A stretch of 37,191 nucleotides of DNA from an uncultured Methylococcaceae bacterium (GCA_903911305.1 CAIWDB010000248.1:1-37191), one strand, 5' to 3'. Positions 23,898 through 32,706 are shown, counted from the stretch's first letter. Numbers and translations are program-made. Notes: generated from the letters alone by a model not told the origin.

Positions 23898-24290
23898 TCA
23901 AGCCCCAAAAACCAGTAAGCGATCAGCCTTTAGGCAGGCATCAACCCAAAGTCCCAGTCCGGCGATGCGGAATCCCTCGGCCAAATCATTGTCTGACTTT
24001 CCTAGCCGTTTGGCTTCGGACTGTTCAAGCAGTCCACGCCTTTGCGCGGCTGAGATGCAAATAGTGAGATCGACACCATGCTCGTTTGCCAGTTCAGACC
24101 AACGCCGGATCAAAGGGTTTTCATCATCAGGGGGAGACATCCAGCGCAGGCCATTGTATGCGCCTTCGTAGTAAAAAAAAATGCGGACGATTTCATGCCC
24201 CATAGTAAGGGACGCTCTGCTAAACTGGTACGCAGTTTCGCAAGCTTGGCTTTCCCACGGAGCGGAATTGATTTGAATCGCGAATTTCAC
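23898..24290 (-). CDS. tusD: TusD/DsrE sulfur-relay protein
   Basis: The 130-residue product is DsrE/TusD: MKFAIQINSAPWESQACETA at the start, VRIFFYYEGAYNG, and the active-cysteine region LTICISAAQRRGLLE. TusD carries the persulfide that is handed on to TusE/DsrC. In sulfur oxidisers the related DsrEFH delivers sulfur to the reverse dissimilatory pathway; in E. coli it serves tRNA 2-thiouridine synthesis. No dsrAB, dsrC or mnmA is nearby, so either role is possible. First gene of the three-gene unit. Confidence 0.92.
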   Translation of the reverse strand: MKFAIQINSAPWESQACETAYQFSRASLTMGHEIVRIFFYYEGAYNGLRWMSPPDDENPLIRRWSELANEHGVDLTICISAAQRRGLLEQSEAKRLGKSDNDLAEGFRIAGLGLWVDACLKADRLLVFGA

Positions 24291-24418
24291 GAAATTTTAC
24301 TCTTTAATTACTCATCAAAATTAATATCACCCAATGGCATTTCACAAAAGGCATGTATTATTCGCCAGCTAAGCCATATTATCCATTGGGCGCAACCAAG
24401 CAAACAAGCTACAAACTA

Positions 24419-26023
24419 ATGTTCAGATTTGGCAAATTCTTAAGCGTTTTGCTAATGGCATCACACACCTCTTGGGCTTTGAGTCAGACTCAGTACATTC
24501 CACGCAAACACTTGAATATCGACATCAAGAATGTGTTGAAACTACCTTCGTCACCTTATTCTGGCCTTGAAAGCGACACTCACCTTACTCAAGAATTGCC
24601 GGAAATTGGCGACCCCTCGGGAACTGCGTTTACCCCCACTCAGGAAAAAGAATTGGGCGAGGCATTCTTTCGGAGTCTGCATGGAAACATAGAAGTCAAT
24701 GAAGACCCCGAAGTGGGCGAATACATTCAAACCATTGGGCAGAAGTTGGTGGCCAATTCGGATAATCCAGCCCAGACCTTTCACTTTTTTGTGGTCAATG
24801 AACTCGATATTAACGCATTTGCAGGTCCTGGAGGTTATATCGGAGTCAATTCAGGGCTAATTTTGGTGACGGAAGCTGAAAGTGAGCTTGCCTCGGTGCT
24901 AGGGCATGAAATTGCCCACGTGACTCAGCGCCATCTTTATCAGGCTTTCCAAGCGCAGGGAAAAATTCAATTAGTCTCAATGGCCGCCATGTTGGCTGCC
25001 ATGTTAATTGGGTCGAAGGTCAGTGGATCGGGGTATGGCAGTCAGCCTTATTGCACGTCAAAAAATGAAGGATGCCAACCGACTGGGAACACGGGTCAGG
25101 GTTTGGCGATGGCCGCAATGGGGGCAGGGACTCAGGCGATGATCAACTTCACCCGCGACAACGAAGCCGAGGCTGACAGTGTCGGCATGCAAATATTGTC
25201 AAGGTCAGAATTCGACCCGCGCAGTATGCCCACGTTCTTTGAAAAAATGCAGCAATCCACCCGCTTTGCCGGAAGAACTACGCCGGAGTTTTTGCTCACC
25301 CATCCGGTGACGGTCTCGCGCATTTCCGATACCCGCAACCGTTCAGAAAAATTCCCCTATCGTCAATATCCTGACAGCCTGGTTTATCAACTGATACGCG
25401 CCAAGCTAAGGGTTCAGACCTCTCGCAGCCCCAAAGAGGCAGTTGGTTATTTTCACGCTATATATAATCAAGGGACGAAACAGCAGCAGGATGTCACCCG
25501 TTATGGTTTGGCCTTGGCATGGGTGGCTGACAATCATGCCGAAGAAGGCATCAAACTGTTGCGAGAATTGACGGAAGAATATCCTTACCAGTCGCATTTT
25601 CTTAATGCCTTGGCCAAGTCGGAAATGGACCGGGGTGATGTCAACAAGGCCATGGAAGTGTTTGCAATAGCCCGTGAGCGGTTTCCTGGCAACGATGCCA
25701 TTCGGTTGAATTATGCCAAGGCGCTGTTAGTCCTGAAAAAACCAGAGCCTGCGCGGCGGTTGTTGGAGGAACTATTGCATGGCACTGTCACCCCCGATCT
25801 GTATGAAATGCTCGCCCAAGCTTATAGCGGACTGGGCAATGAAGCCGAATCCCATCGCTATTTGGGCGAGGCTTATTATGCGGATGGGCAGACGAACACC
25901 GCCATTTTGCATATGAAGCTTGCCCGAAAATACGCGGGTCATAATTTCTATCTTAATTCTGTGCTGGATGAGCGCTTGAGGAAATTCACTGAAGAAGAAA
26001 AGGAAAGGCGCGAAGGCAAATAA
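24419..26023 (+). CDS. BepA-like periplasmic M48 metalloprotease with TPR repeats
   Basis: The 534-residue product begins with a signal peptide (KFLSVLLMASHTSWALSQTQ). The M48 domain holds ELASVLGHEIAHVTQRH (zinc HExxH at about 163-167) and the third ligand in DNEAEADSVGM. C-terminal TPR helices (about 330-520) complete the BepA/YfgC layout. BepA assists outer-membrane protein assembly and removes stalled LptD. An insertion of about 25 residues with two cysteines (QPYCTSKNEGCQPTG) lies between the two metal motifs. Start chosen at 24419 because the preceding 22 residues are not signal-like. Single gene, divergent from tusD. Confidence 0.88.
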   Translation: MFRFGKFLSVLLMASHTSWALSQTQYIPRKHLNIDIKNVLKLPSSPYSGLESDTHLTQELPEIGDPSGTAFTPTQEKELGEAFFRSLHGNIEVNEDPEVGEYIQTIGQKLVANSDNPAQTFHFFVVNELDINAFAGPGGYIGVNSGLILVTEAESELASVLGHEIAHVTQRHLYQAFQAQGKIQLVSMAAMLAAMLIGSKVSGSGYGSQPYCTSKNEGCQPTGNTGQGLAMAAMGAGTQAMINFTRDNEAEADSVGMQILSRSEFDPRSMPTFFEKMQQSTRFAGRTTPEFLLTHPVTVSRISDTRNRSEKFPYRQYPDSLVYQLIRAKLRVQTSRSPKEAVGYFHAIYNQGTKQQQDVTRYGLALAWVADNHAEEGIKLLRELTEEYPYQSHFLNALAKSEMDRGDVNKAMEVFAIARERFPGNDAIRLNYAKALLVLKKPEPARRLLEELLHGTVTPDLYEMLAQAYSGLGNEAESHRYLGEAYYADGQTNTAILHMKLARKYAGHNFYLNSVLDERLRKFTEEEKERREGK

Positions 26024-26137
26024 CCTGGCTTAAGCGTTTTTTTATAAAAATTTTATGTCTTAAGTAAGAATCTTAACCTTGTTTTTACGAGAATAGGGGT
26101 AATCTCTGGCAGTGTTAATTAACCTACCAAGGGCAGC

Positions 26138-28021
26138 ATGAGCAACCACTCCAATTCCAATCTCAAAGGCACGACTACCCTGATGATCGGCGCCATAGGC
26201 GTGGTCTATGGGGATGTGGGTACCAGTCCGCTTTACACCATGAAGGAAATTTTCATTGGGCCTCACGCCATACAGCCAACCCCGGAACATGTCTTGGGTA
26301 TTTTATCGCTGATTTTTTGGGCATTGGTTTTCGTCATCAGCATCAAATATGTCCTGTTTGTGATGAACGCCAACAACCGTGGAGAAGGCGGCATCATGGC
26401 TTTGATGGCACTGGCTTTGCGGCGGAGGTTCAATGCCGGGCAACGAGGAGTCATCATTGCTCTGGGTTTGTTTGGGACTGCGCTGTTCTATGGCGACGGG
26501 GTGATTACCCCCGCCATTTCTGTATTGAGTGCCGTTGAAGGCTTGCAAGTTGCCGCCCCGTCTCTTCACGCCTATGTCCTTCCCATCGCCGTCATGGTTT
26601 TGATCGGGCTGTTTCTGTTTCAAAGCCATGGCACGGAAAAGGTCGGCATGTTGTTCGGCCCAGTCATGTTGGCGTGGTTTGCAGCGTTGGCAATTTTCGG
26701 ACTTGCCAGCATTAAGCAAAATCCAAAAGTCCTAGAGGCGCTTAATCCAGTTCATTGTTTAATATTCTTTAGGGAACATGGCTGGCATGGGTTCATCGCC
26801 TTGGGTGCCGTTGTATTGGCGTTGACCGGGGCCGAGGCTCTGTATGCAGATATGGGGCATTTCGGCAAACGCCCCATTCAAACCGCTTGGTTTGCACTGG
26901 TATTTCCCGCACTTGCCTTGAATTACTTCGGTCAGGGGGCTTTGATTTTACGCGACCCATCTGCCGTGCAGAATCCATTTTACCTGCTTGTCCCATCCAA
27001 CTTGCTGTTCCCCATGATCGCCTTGGCGACTGTTGCCACGGTCATCGCTTCGCAAGCGGTCATTTCCGGGGCTTTCTCCATTACCAGCCAAGCCATGCAA
27101 ATGGATTATGTCCCCCGCATGCAACAAGTCCATACCTCAGAAATGGCTATGGGCCAAATCTACATCCCGGCCATGAACCGGGTATTGCTGCTGTTGGTGA
27201 TTTGCACGGTGTTTAGCTTTCAAACCTCAGGCAACTTGGCGGCAGCCTATGGCATTGCAGTGACCGGCACAATGATCATTACCACACTTTTGGTGTCCGT
27301 GGTCGCCTTGGACACTTGGAAGTGGCCGCCGAAGTGGGCCGGTGCTTTGACTATTCTGTTTTTGGCGGTTGACGGTGCGTTTTTCAGTGCCAATTTAATC
27401 AAAATCCCTCAAGGGGGCTGGTTTCCTTTGGTGTTGGGTGCAGTTTTGTATGTGTCGATGTCAACATGGCGAAGGGGCAGGGAAGTACTCACCCACTATT
27501 TGCAGAAATCGGCTATCTCGCTGATGAGTTTCTTAGCCGACTTGCAGGAGCGGCCCGCATTGGCTACGGTTCCAGGCACGGCGGTTTTCATGACAACCCG
27601 GCATCTCAGTATGCCTCATGGTTTGCAAATGAATTTTGAACATAACCATGTGCTGCATGAGCGTGTCATTCTGCTGACCATCATCACTGAAGACATTCCT
27701 TATGTGCCTGACGACGAGAAGATTTCCATTGACAGCTTGGAACACGGCTTTTTTCGCATTACCGCCAAGCATGGTTTTATGGAAAACCCTCACGTACCGC
27801 AAATACTTGGGTTATGTCGCTTGCATGGTCTGGACATTGATGTCGCAGAATCTTCCTTCTTCATCAGTCGGGAAACATTGATCCCGTCTTCAAGGCCGGA
27901 CTTGCACCCATGGCGTGAGCGTTTGTTCTTGGTGATGTTCCGTAATGCCACCTCGCCCATCCAGTTTTTCAACATTCCTCCCGAGCGCGTATTGGAACTA
28001 GGGGCGCAGTTTGAGGTTTGA
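26138..28021 (+). CDS. kup: Kup-type potassium uptake protein
   Basis: A 627-residue transporter with about twelve hydrophobic helices; E. coli Kup has 622. Diagnostic segments are GVVYGDVGTSPLYTMKEIF near residue 20, NANNRGEGGIMAL, GTALFYGDGVITPAISVLSA and LTGAEALYADMGHFGKRPIQ. The soluble C-terminal region (about 440-627) ends with LFLVMFRNATSPIQFFNIPP as in Kup. It imports K+ together with H+. AGGG seven bases upstream supports the start. Its 114-base leader shows no riboswitch I recognise. Confidence 0.96.
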   Translation: MSNHSNSNLKGTTTLMIGAIGVVYGDVGTSPLYTMKEIFIGPHAIQPTPEHVLGILSLIFWALVFVISIKYVLFVMNANNRGEGGIMALMALALRRRFNAGQRGVIIALGLFGTALFYGDGVITPAISVLSAVEGLQVAAPSLHAYVLPIAVMVLIGLFLFQSHGTEKVGMLFGPVMLAWFAALAIFGLASIKQNPKVLEALNPVHCLIFFREHGWHGFIALGAVVLALTGAEALYADMGHFGKRPIQTAWFALVFPALALNYFGQGALILRDPSAVQNPFYLLVPSNLLFPMIALATVATVIASQAVISGAFSITSQAMQMDYVPRMQQVHTSEMAMGQIYIPAMNRVLLLLVICTVFSFQTSGNLAAAYGIAVTGTMIITTLLVSVVALDTWKWPPKWAGALTILFLAVDGAFFSANLIKIPQGGWFPLVLGAVLYVSMSTWRRGREVLTHYLQKSAISLMSFLADLQERPALATVPGTAVFMTTRHLSMPHGLQMNFEHNHVLHERVILLTIITEDIPYVPDDEKISIDSLEHGFFRITAKHGFMENPHVPQILGLCRLHGLDIDVAESSFFISRETLIPSSRPDLHPWRERLFLVMFRNATSPIQFFNIPPERVLELGAQFEV

Positions 28022-28080
28022 CGGGTATAATGCTCAGGCTAGTGCCTTAACCTTATCGTCCACTCAATGCCTATCTTCCC

Positions 28081-28809
28081 ATGACCGATCATTTCGACAC
28101 CATTGCAGACATTTATAATAAAGTTTGGTATTTCTCCCAAAATTATCAAACGACTATGTTGGAAAACATCATCGAACTATTGCAACTGGGCAATGCCGAT
28201 GTGTTGGCGGATTTAGGGGGTGGAACCGGAACTTATACCCGCTTGTTGTTGGAAAAGGCTAGGATAGGCAAGGCGTACTGTATTGAGCCATCACGTGGCA
28301 TGTATTTGGAGGCTAAAAAAATTCCCTCAATCGAGTCAATTTGTGCAGATGCTGAAGCGTTTATGAATCTGGATTTGACCTTTACGAAAGTGTTGCTGAA
28401 AGAGGTCGTCCATCATATTCCAAATAGAGAGGCACTCTGGCGCTATCTGTTCGCAAAATTGCCCGATCAAGGAAGAGTTTTGATTGTAACGCGGCCCTAT
28501 GATATTGCCCTTCCCTTGTTTGAAGCCGCCAAGCAAGCCTTCCGGCAGAAACAGCCGAAGCATGAGACTTTAATTCGGGAACTTGAGTCCAGTGGATTCG
28601 AGGTCTCATTTAGGCTGCATCCCTACCAATTTTCACTGGATAAACCTGTCTGGTTCAATATGATTCGCCAACGCTTCATGTCAGACTTGGCAGGCTTTAC
28701 GGATGAAGAAATTGAGGCGGGTTTGCTGGAAATTGATCAACAAAATCCAGTCAATGATATTAGAATACCGGATAATATCATATACCTATCAGCATGGGTC
28801 AAAAAGTGA
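28081..28809 (+). CDS. class I SAM-dependent methyltransferase
   Basis: The 242-residue protein has a Rossmann methyltransferase core: motif I VLADLGGGTGTYTRLLLE (residues 41-58), motif II-like AYCIEPSRGMY, acidic ICADAEAF, then the motif VLLKEVVHHI and post-motif GRVLIVTRPYD. Substrate is not evident; the long C-terminal helical part (LIRELESSGFEVSF and after) belongs to small-molecule methyltransferases of the UbiE/arsM-like type. It lies 59 bases after kup and 39 before argA, all on one strand, and may be co-transcribed. Confidence 0.82.
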   Translation: MTDHFDTIADIYNKVWYFSQNYQTTMLENIIELLQLGNADVLADLGGGTGTYTRLLLEKARIGKAYCIEPSRGMYLEAKKIPSIESICADAEAFMNLDLTFTKVLLKEVVHHIPNREALWRYLFAKLPDQGRVLIVTRPYDIALPLFEAAKQAFRQKQPKHETLIRELESSGFEVSFRLHPYQFSLDKPVWFNMIRQRFMSDLAGFTDEEIEAGLLEIDQQNPVNDIRIPDNIIYLSAWVKK

Positions 28810-28848
28810 CCAAGCCCTTATTGTTCTCTGTCAATCATTCCAAAATTA

Positions 28849-30174
28849 GTGAACAACTCTTCAGATCATTCTTGCTTTGTCCGTTGGTTTAGAGACTCGA
28901 CTCCCTATATACACGCACACCGTGGGCGAACTTTTGTCGTCTCCTTCGGTGGCGAAGCCTTGACCGATGGCTTATTTGCCAACCTAGTGCATGATTTCGC
29001 ATTGTTAAATAGCCTGGGGATTCGGTTAGTCCTAGTACATGGGGCGAGACCGCAGGTGGAACAGCGGATGAATGCCCGTGGTTGCCAAATGCTTTATGTG
29101 GGCGGTTTGCGTGTGACCGATGCTGTCGCCTTGGAATGCGTCAAGGAGGCCGTCGGGACGGTAAGGGTCGAGATTGAGGCTTTGTTGTCCATGGGCTTGG
29201 CAAACTCACCCATGGCAGGGGTTAGAATCCGAGTCGCCTCCGGCAATTTTGTCGTAGCCAAACCACTGGGTGTCCGTGACGGGGTGGATTTCGGCCATAC
29301 TGGCGAAGTTCGCCGGGTCGATGCAGAGGGAATTCGCGCTCAGTTGAATCAAGGCGATGTCGTGCTGCTTTCGCCCATCGGTTATTCGCCCACTGGGGAG
29401 GTGTTCAACCTTGGGGCGGAGGAAGTTGCCACCTCCGTCGCCGTCGCACTCCGGGCTGACAAGCTATTGTTGTTGACTGAGCAGGATTGCATCAATATCA
29501 CTGACGGCAGACCGATTCGCCAGATCACCACCGATGAGTCCGCAATCCTACTCCAAGACAAATCATTGCCCAATGAATCCATTCCTCATCTAAAAGCGGC
29601 TATGAATGCTTGTAGGCGAGGCGTTCAACGCGCCCATTTGATCAATCGGCGCATTGACGGAGCCAGCTTACTAGAATTATTCACTCGTGACGGATTGGGG
29701 ACATTGGTTAGTTTGACTCCATTCGAGACCATGCGACAGGCTGAGATCAAAGACGTGGGCGGCATTTTAGAGTTGATTACGCCTTTGGAAAATCAAGGCA
29801 TATTGGTGCAACGTTCGCGCGAACACTTGGAAATGCAAATCGCCGCCTACACCGTGATTGAACGGGACGGCATGATCCTTGGCTGCGCCGCCTTACACGC
29901 TTTCCCTGAAGAATTTGCCGGAGAATTGGCTTGCCTGGCATTGCGCGAGGATTATCGGGGTGACAATCGGGGCGAGAGGCTGTTGGAGCATGTGGAGACT
30001 AAGTCCCGCAGTTTGGGAATCAAGCAATTGTTCGTGCTGACCACTCAAACCACTCATTGGTTCAGGGAGCATGGTTTTGAGTACACTGACATCGCCAGCC
30101 TTCCTTCCACCCGCCAAGTCCAATACAACCCGCAGAGGAATTCCAAAATCCTCGTCAAACGATTGGCCGCTTAA
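28849..30174 (+). CDS. argA: amino-acid N-acetyltransferase (N-acetylglutamate synthase)
   Basis: ArgA makes N-acetylglutamate, the first step of arginine synthesis. The 441-residue protein is the classical fusion: an amino-acid-kinase domain (TFVVSFGGEALTDG, LVLVHGARPQVEQRM, ASGNFVVAKPLGV) that binds arginine for feedback inhibition, and a C-terminal GNAT domain (IKDVGGILELITPLENQGIL, LACLALREDYRGDNRGERLL, LFVLTTQTTHWF). Size equals E. coli ArgA (443). The start codon is GTG at 28849. The next 76 bases hold the end of the cassette array. Confidence 0.95.
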   Translation: MNNSSDHSCFVRWFRDSTPYIHAHRGRTFVVSFGGEALTDGLFANLVHDFALLNSLGIRLVLVHGARPQVEQRMNARGCQMLYVGGLRVTDAVALECVKEAVGTVRVEIEALLSMGLANSPMAGVRIRVASGNFVVAKPLGVRDGVDFGHTGEVRRVDAEGIRAQLNQGDVVLLSPIGYSPTGEVFNLGAEEVATSVAVALRADKLLLLTEQDCINITDGRPIRQITTDESAILLQDKSLPNESIPHLKAAMNACRRGVQRAHLINRRIDGASLLELFTRDGLGTLVSLTPFETMRQAEIKDVGGILELITPLENQGILVQRSREHLEMQIAAYTVIERDGMILGCAALHAFPEEFAGELACLALREDYRGDNRGERLLEHVETKSRSLGIKQLFVLTTQTTHWFREHGFEYTDIASLPSTRQVQYNPQRNSKILVKRLAA

Positions 30175-30250
30175 TCACCGATATTAGCACGGATGCCACA
30201 ATTGCTCGTTTTCTGGCGAAACGGGGGTGTGATTAAAAGTGATGCGGCCC

Positions 30251-30346
30251 TTGCAACGAACCCGTTCAGCCGCCCGCGCCCAAGGTGGAACCAGAATCCG
30301 ACACGGGAAGCGATGGGCGCGGGTCGGCTGGAACGGCGGGTTAGGC
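30251..30346 (-). other. attC-like site A (most distal)
   Basis: This 96-bp imperfect palindrome is read on the minus strand. It begins GCCTAAC (R'') with arm GTTCCAGCC and ends with the complementary arm GGCTGAACGGG. An extra base in the first arm gives the polarity of normal attC sites. The final core is degenerate (GTTGCAA), as expected for an array end. It abuts argA. The first seven bases supply the stop codon of the DUF2442 gene. Confidence 0.8.
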
Positions 30347-30610
30347 ATGGATTTGACTGATAAGAGGAAATCTTTCAGGGTGACGAATAGACTCAACGGC
30401 TAAATCCACATCAAGCTCAGGCCAATACAGATGGTTTGATGATGGAAGTTCGACATTAAGAATCTTCCCAACTGCGGCATCCTGAAACCAAGGGAAGTCG
30501 GAGAAAGGGAGAAACAATTCTTCGTCTTCTAGCAATAGCCAGAAGCCATGCCGAGAGATATTGGTTACTTCAACTGGGGAAGTGTTTAAGCCAAGCGCTG
30601 CGGATTTCAT
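30341..30610 (-). CDS. DUF2442-domain protein (integron cassette)
   Basis: The 89-residue product starts at 30610 (AGGAA upstream). Its DUF2442 core is VEVTNISRHGFWLLLEDEEL, PFSDFPWFQDAAV and LYWPELDVDLAVESIRHP. DUF2442 proteins are often encoded beside DUF4160 and may function as a toxin-antitoxin-like or regulatory pair, but this is not established. The gene overlaps the DUF4160 gene by 41 bases. The stop codon TAA is part of the first seven bases (GCCTAAC) of attC site A. Confidence 0.8.
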   Translation of the reverse strand: MKSAALGLNTSPVEVTNISRHGFWLLLEDEELFLPFSDFPWFQDAAVGKILNVELPSSNHLYWPELDVDLAVESIRHPERFPLISQIHA

Positions 30611-30809
30611 TTTCGTGTTCCTGAACCAAGCGAAGTGCTTCGTTGATTTCGCGCCGGGAAAGCCCGACGTGCTGTGCAAGTTCAATGGTGGGTTCAAGCC
30701 AAAATTTTGCCTCTCCATTCTGGCCCTGAACATGGACGTGCATTCTAAGTTCTTCACGCGAGAAGAAATAAAAACGGAAGCCACTTTCTCGAAAAACTGT
30801 TGGACTCAT
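30570..30809 (-). CDS. DUF4160-domain protein (integron cassette)
   Basis: The 79-residue product from MSPTVFRESGFRFYFFSREE has the complete DUF4160 pattern, with MHVHVQ, EAKFWLEPTIELAQ and EHENEIRSAW. A GTG 51 bases earlier (30860) would add 17 residues and has a better purine-rich leader (GGAAAGG), so the true start is uncertain. It lies between a small winged-helix-like gene and the DUF2442 gene; all three seem to form one cassette with attC site A. Confidence 0.82.
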   Translation of the reverse strand: MSPTVFRESGFRFYFFSREELRMHVHVQGQNGEAKFWLEPTIELAQHVGLSRREINEALRLVQEHENEIRSAWLKHFPS

Positions 30810-30879
30810 TTGGGAAAGGATATTCGTATGTCTGATGAGGAAACGGCCTAGGAATAGCACCCTTTCCCCGCTCCGACCT

Positions 30880-31122
30880 TCAAATTGCTTGATAACCAGC
30901 TTCAGTTAAAAAAACAGCTTGGCTGGTTTGATCATTTTGTTGCTCAATAAATCCTTGTTCGCCCAGCCAACGTAAACCAGAAAGTAAATCCTCTATCCGG
31001 TCGGTTCCCCAACGTGTTCGTATCACTTGGATAAGAAGCATCTCTCCTGCGCGGATATTGTCATCCCTAAAGATGTTAAGAATCCTTCTCCTTGATTCTT
31101 CTGGTTTGGGTAGTGTCGCCAT
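30880..31122 (-). CDS. small hypothetical protein, possibly winged-helix
   Basis: The 80-residue protein MATLPKPEESRRRILNIFRD contains two likely helices, a GTDRIEDLLSGLRWLGEQGF segment and a strand-like QAVFLTEAGYQAI end, a pattern compatible with a winged-helix fold; I name no family. AAGGGG lies eight bases before the ATG. It could regulate the DUF4160/DUF2442 pair in the same cassette, but that is inference. Confidence 0.65.
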   Translation of the reverse strand: MATLPKPEESRRRILNIFRDDNIRAGEMLLIQVIRTRWGTDRIEDLLSGLRWLGEQGFIEQQNDQTSQAVFLTEAGYQAI

Positions 31123-31147
31123 GATTTCGCCCCTTTAACGTGGTTAA

Positions 31148-31244
31148 GCCTAACGCCCGCGTTCAGCGCCCCGCGCCACCCCCACGGAACCTGAAAACAC
31201 CATGCCGCTTCGTGGCGCGGGTGCGCTGGAACGGACGGTTAGGC
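31148..31244 (-). other. attC-like site B
   Basis: Both ends are exact GCCTAAC/GTTAGGC cores. The inner arms are GTTCAGCGCC on the plus-strand left and GCGCTGGAAC on the right, again with one extra base in the arm nearest the right end, giving minus-strand polarity. Length 97 bp. It ends the cassette that carries the PIN pair. Confidence 0.85.
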
Positions 31245-31252
31245 AATTTGAG

Positions 31253-31429
31253 TTAGTTTGCGATTTTCTTAGGCGGCAGCGGGTGAGGCTCTCGATTTAC
31301 AAGTTTATGCCCATAAGACTGCTCTATTTCTTTCAGTGCCTTACAAATGGCAGCAAGATTGTTGTTGTGGCGGGCCGCAAACAGTTGGCCGTTTTTACGC
31401 ATTTCTTCGACGATAGGATCATTCAGCAT
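31253..31429 (-). CDS. small protein partner of PIN toxin, probable antitoxin
   Basis: A 58-residue product: MLNDPIVEEMRKNGQLFAAR at the start, then HNNNLAAICKALKEIEQSYG and a tail of prolines and lysines. Small proteins opening with xDPIVEExR are commonly found beside PIN toxins of the type encoded here and are regarded as antitoxins. Its start overlaps the PIN stop by 11 bases. The order toxin-then-antitoxin is the reverse of most VapBC operons. No DNA-binding motif is visible. Confidence 0.72.
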   Translation of the reverse strand: MLNDPIVEEMRKNGQLFAARHNNNLAAICKALKEIEQSYGHKLVNREPHPLPPKKIAN

Positions 31430-31904
31430 CGTTGTTACCTATTAGCTCTTCGGGTGAACACAAAACAGGGCAAACCCATCCAGAATCCGCAATCACCGTA
31501 GTAATGATGCCTCGTGTTTCTGCATTGTTGATGTGTTTGAAATTCCAAGTTAAAAGAAAGTCAGAGCCTTGCAGGGCGGCAATGGCAATATGGAGCGCAT
31601 CACGTTCGCTGTTGGCTGGCACTGCTCCCGCAGTAAGCAAAGCTTCCGCCAATGACTCTGCGCCAGGGTCAATAGTGATAATCGGAATGTTAGCCACCGC
31701 CTGTAATCGTGCTGCGGCAGCTACTGGGTTGCCCGCCGAAATTTCCTCAATAACCAGTGCTGAAATATAGACTTCGTAATGCACCATGTGGTCCATCCAC
31801 CATTCTGAGGTGATGGCTTGGCGGCTTGCAATAACCACGTCACGGTTGGGCCTGGCGGTGAGGTAGCTTATTACAGACGATTCAATATAAACAGATGAGG
31901 GCAT
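31419..31904 (-). CDS. PIN-domain toxin (VapC-like)
   Basis: The 161-residue protein begins SSVYIESSVISYLTARPNRD and shows the PIN catalytic positions: E8 in VYIESSVISY (replacing the common Asp), acidic VIEEISAG, and the later SERDALHIAIAALQGSDFLL and TWNFKHINNAE. This is the 'xxYxExSVVSYLTARPSRD' subgroup of PIN toxins. It is presumed to be a ribonuclease held inactive by the overlapping 58-residue gene. Located within a cassette, minus strand. Confidence 0.85.
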   Translation of the reverse strand: MPSSVYIESSVISYLTARPNRDVVIASRQAITSEWWMDHMVHYEVYISALVIEEISAGNPVAAAARLQAVANIPIITIDPGAESLAEALLTAGAVPANSERDALHIAIAALQGSDFLLTWNFKHINNAETRGIITTVIADSGWVCPVLCSPEELIGNNDAE

Positions 31905-31977
31905 AAATTATCTATTAGGCGACGGACTTGGTAGGGCGGCTATTGTTCTTTGCCCATTTTACACCTATTTCGCCTTC

Positions 31978-32412
31978 TTAACGCGTTAAAAATTTAGGAA
32001 GTGTTGCTGCTTCTTCCTCAGTGAGATAAGGAGAGTTTACCTCAATGAATTTACCCTCGCGCTTTATTTTGCGTCTAGCTTCTACAAAACAAACGTAGAG
32101 TCCATCTGGATAAGAAGATGTGGCATAGCAATGTCGTCTTACGATAGAACCGCAATGTTCGCATACATATTTGTACCAAACTCCGCCGCATTCACAAGTT
32201 ACCACTTTGCGAAGCCGACAACCACCACAAGAAGGGCATGCGTCAGGAAATAAAACAAGAAATTCCTTTAACGAATTTGGCCCCCCACGATCTATGATTC
32301 TTTGGGCTTTATTGCGAACTAACCTCGCATTATTAGAAGCAATTAAAACAGAGGTAATTTTTATAAAGACACCAAAGAGAAGGATTACTCCAAAAAGTAT
32401 TGATACCCACAT
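31978..32412 (-). CDS. hypothetical membrane protein with zinc-ribbon (cassette)
   Basis: No family recognised. The 144-residue product has an N-terminal hydrophobic helix (VSILFGVILLFGVFIKITSV) followed by a soluble part with several cysteine pairs (ACPSCGGCRLRK, TCECGG, YVCEHCGSIVRRHC), which looks like a double zinc-ribbon. A TTG three codons upstream is an alternative start. The 73 bases to the PIN gene contain no clear attC, so it shares a cassette with the PIN pair or a site between them has decayed. Confidence 0.6.
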   Translation of the reverse strand: MWVSILFGVILLFGVFIKITSVLIASNNARLVRNKAQRIIDRGGPNSLKEFLVLFPDACPSCGGCRLRKVVTCECGGVWYKYVCEHCGSIVRRHCYATSSYPDGLYVCFVEARRKIKREGKFIEVNSPYLTEEEAATLPKFLTR

Positions 32413-32442
32413 TTTACCCAAATTAACTTGAATTGAATATTC

Positions 32443-32533
32443 GCCTAACGACCCCGTTCAGCCGCCCGCGCGGAATGAGCCAGAATGAACACACCAGACG
32501 TCGGCGCGGGTCGGCTGGAACGGCGGGTTAGGC
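32443..32533 (-). other. attC-like site C
   Basis: The ends are GCCTAAC and GTTAGGC. Inner arms GTTCAGCCGCCCGCGC and GCGCGGGTCGGCTGGAAC on the plus strand, with the extra base giving minus-strand polarity. Length 91 bp. It is followed on the right by the trailer at 32534-32567, which is shared with site F. Confidence 0.87.
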
Positions 32534-32617
32534 GGGTGGGCAGAGCGACAATGCCGTGGTTTCATGGATTTTGCTCTTATTATCCATTCGGCGCAATATT
32601 TGGCAAGCCGCTATTGC
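32534..32617. repeat. gene-less cassette body with shared trailer and palindrome
   Basis: This short body between sites C and D has no ORF. Its first 34 bases (GGGTGGGCAGAG-C-GACAAT onward) recur after site F (34538-34571) with three differences. Near 32590 it holds a copy of the GGCGCAATA palindrome, whose end GCGCCTTAC merges with the left border of site D. Confidence 0.7.
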
Positions 32618-32706
32618 GCCTTACCGCGTTAAGGGGCGCGGGCGGACGGAATTCGCGGAAACAGGCCAAAGCACAACCCCGCGTCCCCTTGATCGCCGGG
32701 TTGGGC
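32618..32706 (-). other. attC-like site D
   Basis: The right core is GTTGGGC; the left core is eroded to GCCTTAC where a GCAATA palindrome abuts it. Arms AAGGGGCGCGGGCGGAC and CCCGCGTCCCCTTG mark the second attC sequence type in this array, shared with sites E and I. Length 89 bp. Its cassette carries the HicBA pair. Confidence 0.72.

Noticed and set aside
26024-26137. Riboswitch or terminator in the kup leader (repeated CTTAAG)
   Set aside because: The repeats are short and AT-rich; no conserved riboswitch core is visible.
30184-30396. 70-residue minus ORF across attC site A
   Set aside because: Composed mainly of attC sequence; the gene DUF2442 explains the region in another frame.
31905-31977. 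Possible decayed attC between the PIN gene and the zinc-ribbon gene (ATTAGGCG near 31913)
   Set aside because: I cannot find two matching arms; left as unresolved, so the cassette is listed as carrying three genes.
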